Shown one piece after another: positions 1-6,771 of a DNA stretch of 7,918 nucleotides. This stretch comes from Rhodobacterales bacterium. GTDB lineage: Bacteria > Pseudomonadota > Alphaproteobacteria > Rhodobacterales > Rhodobacteraceae. Location of the stretch: NCBI GenBank assembly GCA_013298675.1, contig JAAFIJ010000113.1:1-7918 (forward strand). The letters are read 5' to 3'. Under the pieces are notes generated by a model that did no database searches, was not told where the DNA came from, and saw only the letters and a program-made list of their open reading frames with translations. How positions within the stretch are numbered: the first letter of the stretch is position 1; every line of letters begins with the position of its first letter. Both the position numbers and the translations under genes were made by a program.

Positions 1-1286
1 GGACGACCACCCCAATACGAGGCGCAGAATGGGTTGACGTTCCAAACATCAGACCAATAGCCATCGTCTGGCACACGGTTGATCTCCAGCGGGATACCGG
101 CCGCAGCGGCCGATTGCTGGAACAATGCTGCTGCATCCACAGCACCCGGGAAGGCGGTGTCTGCAACCGTCAGAACGATTGGCGATCCATCATGGCCGGA
201 CGCTTTGTAATGTTCTGCCGCTTTGGCAGCATCGTACTCGCGCTGGGGCAATGCGGTGAACAAAGGATAAGCCGCGTTCACTGGGGTGTCGTTGCCGATG
301 CCGCCGTAGCCGTTCAGGATCTTGTCCACCATTTCCTGACGATTGATCGATAGTTTCAACGCCATGCGCAGGTCTTTGTTGTCGAACGGTGCCTTGTCGC
401 AATGCATGATGAACACATAGTGACCACGGCCAGAGACGTTCTTGACCTGAATGCCAGGTGTTTGGCCCAACAGTTTTGCAACTTTTGGCTCAACACGGTT
501 GATGATGTCGACCTGACCCGATTGCAGTGCAGAGGTCCGGGCCGTTGCGTCGTTGATCACAGTGATCTCGACCGCGTCGTAATGGCCGCGTGTCGCGTCC
601 CAATCAGCTGCGTTTTTCTCAAAGGTATAACGCACACCGGCTTCGGCGCTGGTCAGTTTGTATGGACCGGTTCCGATCGCAGCATCTGCCGCGCCAACAC
701 CGCCTTTTGGCTGTACGACCAGGTGATAGTCTGACAGAAGGTAAGGCAGATCAGCGTTGCCCGTCGACAAGGTCAGAACAACATTGTTGCCGTCAAGTTT
801 CATGGCGGAAATACCCGACATGATGCCGAAGGCGCCCGACTTTGACGCCTCATCCGAGTGGCGTTTAAAGGTCGCCAAGACGTCGTCAGCGGTCAAGTCA
901 GACCCGTCGTGGAACTTAACGCCCTGACGGATTGCAAAGGTCCATTCGGTGCCTTCTGGGTTGGACGAGAACGATTCTGCCAAACGAGGGTCAAGTGCGC
1001 CGTCTTTGGTCACGGAAACAATGGTATCGCCCCACTGCTTGTTCACAGCAAATGGAACCGGGCTATCTGCCAGTCCTGGATCCAGCGTATCGGTGGTTTC
1101 ACCGCCGCCCAGACCAATGCGGAACGTGCCGCCTTTTTTAGGCTCTTGCGCAAATGCGCCCTTTGGCAGCAACGATGTTCCCAGCGCAGCTGTCAAACCG
1201 AACGCAGCAGTCCGGTTCAAAAAGCTGCGGCGGCTAAGGCGCACGCTTTCCACGTGCTCGATAATCAGGTCTAGATCGTCTTTCAT
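1..1286 (-). CDS. ABC transporter substrate-binding protein, family 5 (peptide/dipeptide type), Tat-exported, C-terminus cut by window edge
   Basis: This is a periplasmic solute receptor that delivers ligand to an ABC importer of the oligopeptide/dipeptide class. The frame is open from an ATG at 1286 to the window edge (428 codons); family members usually run to about 500-540 residues, so roughly the last 80-110 are missing. The start is fixed by an in-frame TAA 12 bases upstream and by a GGGAGAG ribosome site (1291-1297). Residues 18-24 read SRRSFLN, a twin-arginine (Tat) signal with Arg19-Arg20, followed by a hydrophobic stretch and a likely cleavage site after GAFA (residue 46). The family 5 hallmark is clear: EWTFAIRQGVKFHDG, then LTADDV and TFKRH, and later IGTGPYKL. 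The CocE-like hydrolase gene lies just upstream on the same strand; permease and ATPase genes probably follow beyond the left edge. The ligand cannot be told from sequence, since this family also binds sugars, opines and metal chelates. Confidence 0.93.
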   Translation of the reverse strand, partial: MKDDLDLIIEHVESVRLSRRSFLNRTAAFGLTAALGTSLLPKGAFAQEPKKGGTFRIGLGGGETTDTLDPGLADSPVPFAVNKQWGDTIVSVTKDGALDPRLAESFSSNPEGTEWTFAIRQGVKFHDGSDLTADDVLATFKRHSDEASKSGAFGIMSGISAMKLDGNNVVLTLSTGNADLPYLLSDYHLVVQPKGGVGAADAAIGTGPYKLTSAEAGVRYTFEKNAADWDATRGHYDAVEITVINDATARTSALQSGQVDIINRVEPKVAKLLGQTPGIQVKNVSGRGHYVFIMHCDKAPFDNKDLRMALKLSINRQEMVDKILNGYGGIGNDTPVNAAYPLFTALPQREYDAAKAAEHYKASGHDGSPIVLTVADTAFPGAVDAAALFQQSAAAAGIPLEINRVPDDGYWSDVWNVNPFCASYWGGR

Positions 1287-1290
1287 GTGT

Positions 1291-1297
1291 CTCTCCC
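1291..1297 (-). promoter_or_regulatory. Ribosome binding site of the substrate-binding protein
   Basis: The minus strand reads GGGAGAG, with the GGAG core six bases from the ATG at 1286. Together with the in-frame stop just upstream it settles the start. Confidence 0.7.
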
Positions 1298-1318
1298 GTT
1301 AGATATTCATAGATTTTG

Positions 1319-1349
1319 ATTTTAGTGTTTTTATTGATTCCATAGTCAA
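1319..1349 (-). promoter_or_regulatory. Candidate promoter for the substrate-binding protein gene
   Basis: On the minus strand a TTGACT (-35 like, 1344-1349) is followed after 19 bases by TAAAAT (-10 like, 1319-1324). Each matches the sigma-70 consensus at five of six positions, although the spacer is longer than the ideal 17. The region is clearly richer in A and T than the neighbouring genes. It would give a leader of about 25-30 bases before the ATG at 1286. A separate promoter would let the receptor be made independently of, or in excess over, the upstream hydrolase. No start site has been shown. Confidence 0.35.
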
Positions 1350-1357
1350 CCATGGAA
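1338..1357. promoter_or_regulatory. Inverted repeat, possible operator overlapping the -35 box
   Basis: TTCCAT (1338-1343) and its exact complement ATGGAA (1352-1357) flank an 8-base spacer. The predicted -35 hexamer TTGACT sits inside that spacer, which is a usual place for a repressor or activator of an uptake gene. Six-base arms with a free spacer arise fairly often by chance in a region of this size, so this is only a candidate. No regulator gene is present in the window to match it to. Confidence 0.3.
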
Positions 1358-1412
1358 CAGATACGCAATTCGGTAAACTCAATTTTTTGCGCGCACTCTT
1401 TACATCATTTCC

Positions 1413-3401
1413 CTAGACGTAGCGCCGTGCGATCTTGTCGTCAAAAGCACGCTCAAAGATGATCTGATCACCTTCCCATGCAGTCAAGGTCGCCTGAAGA
1501 CGAAAATCGGTGGCAGTTGCGGTCATTTCAGCCCAAACCTTGGTCTTTATCTGCCAATTACCGCGTGAAAGGCGTTGCTCCCAGGTGTGGACAGCCTTGG
1601 CCGACAGGGGATCGTTGGGGTGGATTTCCCAATGCTCGGTCATACTTTCGCCTGAGCACAGTCCGTGCGACAGGTTCTGCGCATCGCCTAAATCGTCATT
1701 TACGATCAATGCAACCGTTCCGCCGATCAGATCCGCCTCAATTTTGCGCGTGGTTTTTCCGGGCCGTAAGACATTATGCGCCCATGGAGTGGCACCCTCA
1801 GCCGGCGGTGGCGTCCATTCCGTGCTGCTGCCTTGATGCACAGGAAGGGTCAATTTACCGGCCGTGACTGTCAATGTGCCCGCCTCTGGCGAAGGCCAGA
1901 TGAACGGCCAATAGCTATTGGACAACGCAAGTCGCAACCTGTGACCGGGGGCCAGACGGTAGGCCATTTGGTCGATCAGGAACGATACCTCAACCGCTTG
2001 TCCCGGCACCATCGGCGCAGGATTGGCCATGCTATCGCGGTGACACAAGTTCAACATTCCATGCGCGATTCGCACGGAACTGCCGTCTGGGCCCACATCA
2101 CACAAGCGCGCCGCCACAAAGCCCAAAGGTTTGTCGGACGAAAGCGTCAGGGTCACTTTGGCCGCCCCCAGCAAATCAAGCGCCGCGGTCAGGGGGGCGC
2201 CATCAAAACACACCGACATGGCATCGTCGCTTGCCTGATCCCCAGGCATCTCAGCGTTCAGTCCCATGGGAAAGAACTCACCCGTGTGCATGCCCAAATG
2301 CTGCGGTGTGGCGATCACGGCGTTAAAACTGACCTCAGCTGCGCCCAATACCCCGGCCCCTAACCCCAAGGTTTGGTTGGTGACGCGTGGACTTGGCCAT
2401 GTCTGCTCTGCGACCCAATGCCCCTTGCGGTGTCTGGCGCTGGCATTTGGCGGCTCTGAGTGCAGCATATAGGCACGGTAAGCCGGGTCGTTTTCGGCCC
2501 CATTCTGCACGCCTTTCAGCCAGCGGTCCCACCACCGCACCGCCTCTTGCAAGAACCCAATCGCTGGGCCCGGCACCGCCGTATGCGGATATTGATGGAC
2601 CCAAGGCCCAACGATCCCCTTTACGGGCGCTGGAACATTTTCGACCAGATGCGCCACGGTATTCATATAGTTATCGGCCCACCCGCCCCAAGACAGGACA
2701 GGAATGGTCATGCGCGCATAGTCCTCGCAAACTGATCCATGCTGCCAATAGGGCCCGCGTTCCTGCAAATCTGCCCAGCGCGGCGCAAGCCACGGCTGTG
2801 CATCCAAGCGACGCATCCAATCTGTCCGCCAATCAGCTCGCAAGTCTGGATCGGCGGGTCTGCTGGAAAAAGACAGCATCACAGCGCCCCAGCCGAAATT
2901 TTCGCCAAGCAAACAGCCGCCGCGATAGTGGATATCATCGGCAAATCGGTCGGTGGTCGAACAGACAGAAATCACCGCCTTTAGGGCAGGCGGTTGCAAA
3001 AATGCGGTCTGAAGGCAGTTAAACCCACCCCAACTTTTGCCCATCATCCCCACAGCACCAGTGCACCAGTCCTGCGCAGCCAGCCATTCAATCACTTCGC
3101 AGGCATCGGCCAGTTCTTGAATAGTGTATTCATCGCTCATCAACCCTTCGCTGTCGCCATTGCCGCGCATATCGACGCGGACGCAGGCATAACCGTGCCC
3201 TGCCACATAGGCATGCATCATTTCATCGCGCGGCAGAGTTCCATCGCGTTTGCGATAGGGGATGTACTCCAACACGGCCGGAACGGCGCCTGCGCCAACG
3301 GGTCGCCACACCCGCGCTGACAGGCGGCACCCATCGGAGAGGGTGATGCCCATGTCTGGATCATCGGTTGTCGCAAAAGGAAATTCGGTGATGATTTTCA
3401 C
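1413..3401 (-). CDS. CocE/NonD family hydrolase (X-Pro dipeptidyl-peptidase S15 fold)
   Basis: This is an alpha/beta-hydrolase of the group that includes cocaine esterase, X-Pro dipeptidyl-peptidase and glutaryl-7-ACA acylase; such enzymes cleave ester or amide bonds. I start it at the GTG at 3401 (662 residues), because AAGGGGG lies five bases upstream; an ATG ten codons earlier (3431) is open but lacks as good a site. In GTG numbering the nucleophile motif GKSWGG gives Ser123, GGWADNY gives Asp243 and GPWVHQ gives His269. The Asp-His spacing is close to that of cocaine esterase, so the triad looks intact. Residues about 300-540 form the C-terminal jelly-roll domain of the family (NSYWPFIWPSP within it), and about 110 further residues extend past the usual end. 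No signal peptide is visible, so it is probably cytoplasmic. It lies upstream of the binding protein on the same strand and may act on the imported ligand. The substrate is unknown. Confidence 0.92.
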   Translation of the reverse strand: MKIITEFPFATTDDPDMGITLSDGCRLSARVWRPVGAGAVPAVLEYIPYRKRDGTLPRDEMMHAYVAGHGYACVRVDMRGNGDSEGLMSDEYTIQELADACEVIEWLAAQDWCTGAVGMMGKSWGGFNCLQTAFLQPPALKAVISVCSTTDRFADDIHYRGGCLLGENFGWGAVMLSFSSRPADPDLRADWRTDWMRRLDAQPWLAPRWADLQERGPYWQHGSVCEDYARMTIPVLSWGGWADNYMNTVAHLVENVPAPVKGIVGPWVHQYPHTAVPGPAIGFLQEAVRWWDRWLKGVQNGAENDPAYRAYMLHSEPPNASARHRKGHWVAEQTWPSPRVTNQTLGLGAGVLGAAEVSFNAVIATPQHLGMHTGEFFPMGLNAEMPGDQASDDAMSVCFDGAPLTAALDLLGAAKVTLTLSSDKPLGFVAARLCDVGPDGSSVRIAHGMLNLCHRDSMANPAPMVPGQAVEVSFLIDQMAYRLAPGHRLRLALSNSYWPFIWPSPEAGTLTVTAGKLTLPVHQGSSTEWTPPPAEGATPWAHNVLRPGKTTRKIEADLIGGTVALIVNDDLGDAQNLSHGLCSGESMTEHWEIHPNDPLSAKAVHTWEQRLSRGNWQIKTKVWAEMTATATDFRLQATLTAWEGDQIIFERAFDDKIARRYV

Positions 3402-3406
3402 AAAAA

Positions 3407-3413
3407 CCCCCTT
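3407..3413 (-). promoter_or_regulatory. Ribosome binding site that decides the GTG start of the hydrolase
   Basis: The minus strand reads AAGGGGG, then five T residues, then GTG (3399-3401). It is one base from the ideal AAGGAGG and well spaced, which favours the GTG over the upstream ATG at 3431. Homologous proteins would be expected to align from VKIITEF onward. Confidence 0.65.
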
Positions 3414-3491
3414 GTGCAAACCTCTTGCCATCAGGCGTTGCGACGGCGCTGAAATCCGTTCTCTTTACGCCGCTTGGCAGACTGATTGCGA

Positions 3492-3522
3492 CAAAGGCGC
3501 AGGGTTATCCCCTGCGCCTTTG
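3492..3522 (-). terminator. Stem-loop terminator after the PhoX-like gene
   Basis: A perfect 13-base-pair stem (3492-3504 with 3510-3522) closes a 5-base loop. It lies 34 bases past the stop codon of the PhoX-like gene and about 90 bases before the hydrolase start, on the shared minus strand. The 3' arm ends CCTTTG with no true run of U after it, so it is not a textbook intrinsic terminator. It most likely ends or weakens transcription between these two genes, or protects the mRNA 3' end. The hydrolase would then need a promoter within about 3402-3491, but I see no convincing -35/-10 pair there. Confidence 0.6.
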
Positions 3523-3556
3523 GCGAATTCAAAATTTGTCGCCGCATAAGCCGGAT

Positions 3557-4996
3557 CTACTTGGCCACCGCAGCAAAGCCAGTGATCACCAGCAGATCAT
3601 CGGTGCCGTAATCATCGACCTTGGCCATCTTGCTGTCGTCCGAATGCTGGATCGAGACATAGGCCGACATGCCGTCTGGGGCAAAGATAAAGCCCGTAGG
3701 CTCGGCGCTGGTATCTTTCACCGACAGCATCTTGATGCAGCCATCCGTTTTCAGATCGCGGTCAGCACCGTCCTTTAGGCAGGCAAAGATGTCGCCATTC
3801 GGGTGGTCCTCGATCACATAAAGGTTGCCCGTACCGGGTTGGAAATCAAGGTTGTCCATCGAGTTGAAATCGCGATCGCCTTCGATAAAGCGGGTCGCAA
3901 CTGTAGTCATCGCTTCCACTTTGCCTTCGGCATCTGCGGCGACAATTGTGGTGGGGGCGGTATCAACCACGCACATCACTTCAGCAAAGTTCTTGCCGCC
4001 TTCATTGCCGGTATTTGTAAAGCAGAACCGCACGCCTTCGCCGATATAAGCTGTATCAAGATGCAAATCTTCTGGGCGGTAATAGCCGGTGGCGGCCTTT
4101 GCATCGGCATCAGCGCGGGCTTTGGTTGGGTCAACTTCGATCCACAGCGCGTTGCCGGTCTCGCAGCCTTGGCCAAATTGCACCTTATCTTTCACGCATT
4201 GTACCTGCATCGCATAGGTTCTGCCGGCAGCGTAAGGCGAGGCGTCGAGGCTGGTGATCATGCCGCCAGCATAGGGGGTGGCGGGCAAAAATTTGAACAT
4301 CGACCCGCCGTCAGCGTCAGGATTTGCGGTGCCTGGGCGCAATTCGTCGCCGCCATAGACCGTGCCATCAGCAAGGGTAGCGATTCCTTCCCAAGCCATG
4401 GTCGGCAGGGCCATGCGGCGCACAACTGCGGCTGGGTCAGAGGTGGTTCCAGCTGCGCGGTCGCTGATCACGACGGCCTCGGTGATCGCCAGCGGGTTAA
4501 GGATTTCATAAGCGCCGCCTGCATCGTCCTCTTCAGTGAAGAGCACGGTGCCCCAAGCGGTGGTGCGGATGCCATCACAGCTGTTGGTGCCGCGGACGAT
4601 GGTTTCAACCTTGCCATCGGCCAGCGATATCCGCTGTACGGCGGGGTTCAGCTTGCCAGCGGCGATTTCTTCGACATCACCCTCAATGCAACCGATCAGA
4701 TGGGTGGGGGCCTCAGCAGGATAAAGAGCCATCATATCCAGATGGTCAGCCGCTTCACGGGTGACGAAAACGGCGGTAAGTCCATCCGCCAAGGCGACTT
4801 GATCCGCAGCGGTTTGCTCGGGCAGGCGGTAGCCTTCTTCGGCGGATGCTTCAGCCGAGGCCGCCAATGGCTTGGCAATACCAAACAAAGCTGCCGACTT
4901 TTCGGCCAGCATTGCATCGACGCTTGCGCCAAAATCTTCGGCGATAGCGGGCAGGCAAACCGACGCCAGCAATGCGGCAAGACAGATATGTTTCAT
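3557..4996 (-). CDS. Secreted PhoX-like (DUF839) beta-propeller protein, putative alkaline phosphatase
   Basis: The 479-residue product starts at the ATG at 4996, where AAAGG sits six bases upstream and a Sec signal peptide begins at once (residues 1-19, cleavage after PAIA). The open frame runs further upstream to 5260, but that part overlaps betC and is not protein-like. Residues 139-157 resemble the PhoX active-site block: Cys140, then AWGTVLFTEED with Glu155/Glu156. In PhoX the equivalent Cys bridges the iron pair and the acidic residues bind metal. Other propeller-type stretches are WEGIATLADG (202-211), YRPEDLHLD (306-314) and DNLDFQPGTGNLYVIED (381-397). The mature part has eight cysteines, which suits an exported, disulfide-bonded protein. 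Canonical PhoX enzymes carry a Tat signal; this one does not. Phosphatase activity is inferred from the family; a lactonase- or phytase-like propeller is the main alternative. Confidence 0.85.
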   Translation of the reverse strand: MKHICLAALLASVCLPAIAEDFGASVDAMLAEKSAALFGIAKPLAASAEASAEEGYRLPEQTAADQVALADGLTAVFVTREAADHLDMMALYPAEAPTHLIGCIEGDVEEIAAGKLNPAVQRISLADGKVETIVRGTNSCDGIRTTAWGTVLFTEEDDAGGAYEILNPLAITEAVVISDRAAGTTSDPAAVVRRMALPTMAWEGIATLADGTVYGGDELRPGTANPDADGGSMFKFLPATPYAGGMITSLDASPYAAGRTYAMQVQCVKDKVQFGQGCETGNALWIEVDPTKARADADAKAATGYYRPEDLHLDTAYIGEGVRFCFTNTGNEGGKNFAEVMCVVDTAPTTIVAADAEGKVEAMTTVATRFIEGDRDFNSMDNLDFQPGTGNLYVIEDHPNGDIFACLKDGADRDLKTDGCIKMLSVKDTSAEPTGFIFAPDGMSAYVSIQHSDDSKMAKVDDYGTDDLLVITGFAAVAK

Positions 4997-5023
4997 GGGG
5001 CACCTTTGTACAAATTTCGATGA

Positions 5024-5033
5024 CTTCTGTCTG
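5024..5033 (-). repeat. Leader motif CAGACAGAAG, copy before the PhoX-like gene
   Basis: Read on the minus strand, the direction of the PhoX-like gene, this is CAGACAGAAG, ending 27 bases before the ATG. An identical copy stands in the same orientation relative to its own gene before betC (5154-5163). Together they form a 10-bp inverted repeat across the intergenic region. Confidence 0.5.
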
Positions 5034-5153
5034 TCTGCACTGCATGAACGTCGAATAACGCGGAGGCTAAGATTTCGTGACACTGCCGCCTTCATGTTTT
5101 CAACCGTCGCATGTGCCCCCTTTTCGCGCAGCAGGTCAGCGCATAAGCTAATC

Positions 5154-5163
5154 CAGACAGAAG
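5154..5163 (+). repeat. Leader motif CAGACAGAAG, copy before betC, overlapping its ribosome site
   Basis: This is the second copy of the 10-base motif, on the plus strand. Its last three bases are the first three of the AAGGAG ribosome site. A protein or RNA bound here could affect betC translation as well as transcription, but that is inference. The other copy lies at 5024-5033 on the minus strand. Confidence 0.5.
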
Positions 5164-5166
5164 GAG
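5161..5166 (+). promoter_or_regulatory. Ribosome binding site of betC
   Basis: AAGGAG lies seven bases before the ATG at 5174. It is near ideal and supports this start, as does the immediate TRPNILIVMVDQ sequence expected at the N-terminus of sulfatases. Confidence 0.8.
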
Positions 5167-5173
5167 AAAAACC

Positions 5174-6682
5174 ATGACAACCCGGCCGAATATCTTGATC
5201 GTCATGGTGGACCAATTGACGGGCACGCTGTTCGAAGACGGCCCCGCAGCCTTTCTGCATGCGCCAAATTTGCGCAAATTGGCGGCGCGGTCGGTGCGGT
5301 TTGCCAATGCCTACACAGCCTCGCCACTTTGCGCGCCGGCACGTGCCGCTTTTATGTCAGGCGCCCTTCCCCGCCGCACACGGGTCTATGACAATGCCGC
5401 CGAATTCGCCTCCGATATTCCGACCTATGCCCACCACCTGCGTCGTGCGGGCTACTTCACCGCCCTTTCGGGCAAAATGCATTTCGTTGGCCCCGATCAG
5501 TTGCACGGATTTGAAGAGCGTTTGACCACCGACATTTACCCTGCAGATTTCGGTTGGACCCCCGATTACCGCAAGCCCGGAGAGCGGATCGATTGGTGGT
5601 ACCACAACATGGGGTCCGTCACGGGCGCAGGCGTGGCCGAGATTACGAACCAATTGGAATATGATGATGACGTTTGCCATCAAGCGGTGCAAAAAATCTA
5701 TGATCTGTCGCGCGGGCTTGATGCGCGGCCATGGTGCCTGACTGTCAGCTTTACCCACCCACATGACCCCTTTGTTGCGCGCAAGAAATATTGGGACCTT
5801 TACGAAAACACCGCAGAACTGAGCCCACCGCCAAAGCTTGACTATGATGACATGGACCCACATTCCCAACGCTTGATGGATGCGTGTGATTGGCGGGGTA
5901 TGGCCGTCAGCGACACAGACATCCGCCGCTCTCGCCAAGGGTATTTCGCCAATATCTCTTATGTTGACGACAAGATCGGCGAGATATTGACCACGCTGGA
6001 AACGACGCGCCAAGAAGCGATCATCGTCTTTGTCTCCGATCACGGCGAGATGTTGGGCCGCAAGGGCCTGTGGTTCAAGATGAACTTCTTTGAAGGCGCA
6101 TCACGGGTTCCTTTGATGATCTCGGCTCCGGGCCTTGTGCCTGCGCGGATCGACACACCGGTGTCGACCATCGATCTGACGCCCACCCTCTGCGATCTCG
6201 CCGGGATATCGATGGCCGATGTCATGCCGTGGACTGACGGTGAAAGCCTTGTGCCCTTGGCATCGGGCCAAGATCGCACCAGCCCTGTCGTCATGGAATA
6301 TGCGGCCGAAGGCACAATCACCCCGATGGTCGCTTTGCGTCAAGGAGCGTGGAAATACATCCACTGTCCTGCCGACCCCGATCAACTGTTTGATCTGTCC
6401 GCCGATCCCGAGGAAAACCACAACCTTGCCTCAGATCCGCGCGCGGCAGAAATCATCGCGCATTTCCGCGCCCAAACCAAGGCCCGCTGGGACTTTGCAG
6501 CCTATGACGCAGAGGTGCGCCAATCCCAAGCCCGCCGCTGGGTGGTCTATGAGGCGCTGCGAAACGGGAACTATTACCCGTGGGACCATCAGCCGCTGAA
6601 ACTCGCCTCGGAACGCTACATGCGCAACCACATGGACCTGAACATCCTAGAGGACAGCAAACGCTTCCCTCGCGGCGAATAA
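5174..6682 (+). CDS. betC: Choline sulfatase (choline-O-sulfate sulfohydrolase)
   Basis: It hydrolyses choline-O-sulfate to choline and sulfate, feeding glycine betaine synthesis and supplying sulfur, in the cytoplasm (no signal peptide). The 502-residue length is that of characterised BetC proteins. Cys53 in SPLCAPAR is the CxPxR cysteine that an enzyme must convert to formylglycine; the converting enzyme is not in the window. Asp13, Asp289 and His290 (VSDHGE) are the expected metal ligands, and Lys302 follows in WFKMNFFE. The block from about 72 to 130 (NAAEFASDIPT, LSGKMHFVGPDQLHGFEERL, DIYPADFGWTPD) is diagnostic of BetC within the sulfatases. Residues about 450-500 (RRWVVYEALRNGNYYPWDHQ to MDL) form the choline-sulfatase C-terminal domain involved in oligomer contacts. 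It is divergent from the PhoX-like gene and convergent with a GMC oxidoreductase; betI and betB are not adjacent. All key residues look intact. Confidence 0.96.
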   Translation: MTTRPNILIVMVDQLTGTLFEDGPAAFLHAPNLRKLAARSVRFANAYTASPLCAPARAAFMSGALPRRTRVYDNAAEFASDIPTYAHHLRRAGYFTALSGKMHFVGPDQLHGFEERLTTDIYPADFGWTPDYRKPGERIDWWYHNMGSVTGAGVAEITNQLEYDDDVCHQAVQKIYDLSRGLDARPWCLTVSFTHPHDPFVARKKYWDLYENTAELSPPPKLDYDDMDPHSQRLMDACDWRGMAVSDTDIRRSRQGYFANISYVDDKIGEILTTLETTRQEAIIVFVSDHGEMLGRKGLWFKMNFFEGASRVPLMISAPGLVPARIDTPVSTIDLTPTLCDLAGISMADVMPWTDGESLVPLASGQDRTSPVVMEYAAEGTITPMVALRQGAWKYIHCPADPDQLFDLSADPEENHNLASDPRAAEIIAHFRAQTKARWDFAAYDAEVRQSQARRWVVYEALRNGNYYPWDHQPLKLASERYMRNHMDLNILEDSKRFPRGE

Positions 6683-6711
6683 TACCGCCATCGCAACTCT
6701 TCCGTGGCAAC

Positions 6712-6746
6712 GCAGCGCCTTGGGGCTCGAAGCCCCAAGGCGCTGC
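6712..6746. terminator. Stem-loop between convergent betC and GMC gene, probable bidirectional terminator
   Basis: A perfect 16-base-pair, GC-rich stem (6712-6727 with 6731-6746) closes a CGA loop. It starts 29 bases past the betC stop and ends 25 bases before the stop of the convergent gene, so it can serve both strands. There is no U run on either side, which makes it atypical for an intrinsic terminator; Rho or transcript end-protection may be involved. Confidence 0.65.
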
Positions 6747-6771
6747 TCCACCTCAGAAATCAGCCGAACAC

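Larger units (their letters stand above)
4997..5173. promoter_or_regulatory. Divergent intergenic region between the PhoX-like gene and betC
   Basis: These 177 bases must hold the promoters of both divergent genes. The ribosome sites are clear: AAAGG for the PhoX-like gene (5003-5007, minus) and AAGGAG for betC (5161-5166, plus). I do not find a strong sigma-70 -35/-10 pair for either gene, and no full Pho box. The notable content is a 10-base motif present once in each leader, listed separately. A 10-base palindrome, TTTGTACAAA (5005-5014), overlaps the ribosome site of the PhoX-like gene. Confidence 0.6.

Noticed and set aside
114..1302. Several plus-strand open frames of 69-138 codons in the first 1.3 kb
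   Set aside because: They are shadows of the partial substrate-binding protein gene, whose frame is open across the whole stretch on the minus strand and carries a Tat signal and family motifs.
5005..5014. Palindrome TTTGTACAAA
   Set aside because: It overlaps the ribosome site of the PhoX-like gene and is short. Without conservation data it cannot be told from chance, so I only mention it in the intergenic entry.
3803..5023. A 406-codon open frame on the plus strand, opposite the PhoX-like gene
   Set aside because: It lies entirely antisense to a gene with a clear signal peptide, ribosome site and family motifs. It has no ribosome site of its own, and its composition (rich in Gly, Ala, His, Cys) looks like the complement of GC-rich codons.
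5027..5089. Possible Pho box (PhoB site) in the divergent region
   Set aside because: CTGTCTG at 5027 and GTGTCAC on the minus strand near 5075 resemble single half-sites, but neither has a second half at the required 11-base spacing.
4997..5260. An 88-codon upstream extension of the PhoX-like reading frame
   Set aside because: It would overlap the start of betC on the other strand, place the signal peptide in the middle of the protein, and ignore the good ribosome site before the ATG at 4996.
5357..6043. A 228-codon open frame on the minus strand inside betC
   Set aside because: It is antisense to a strongly recognised sulfatase, with no plausible start signal and no recognisable domain.
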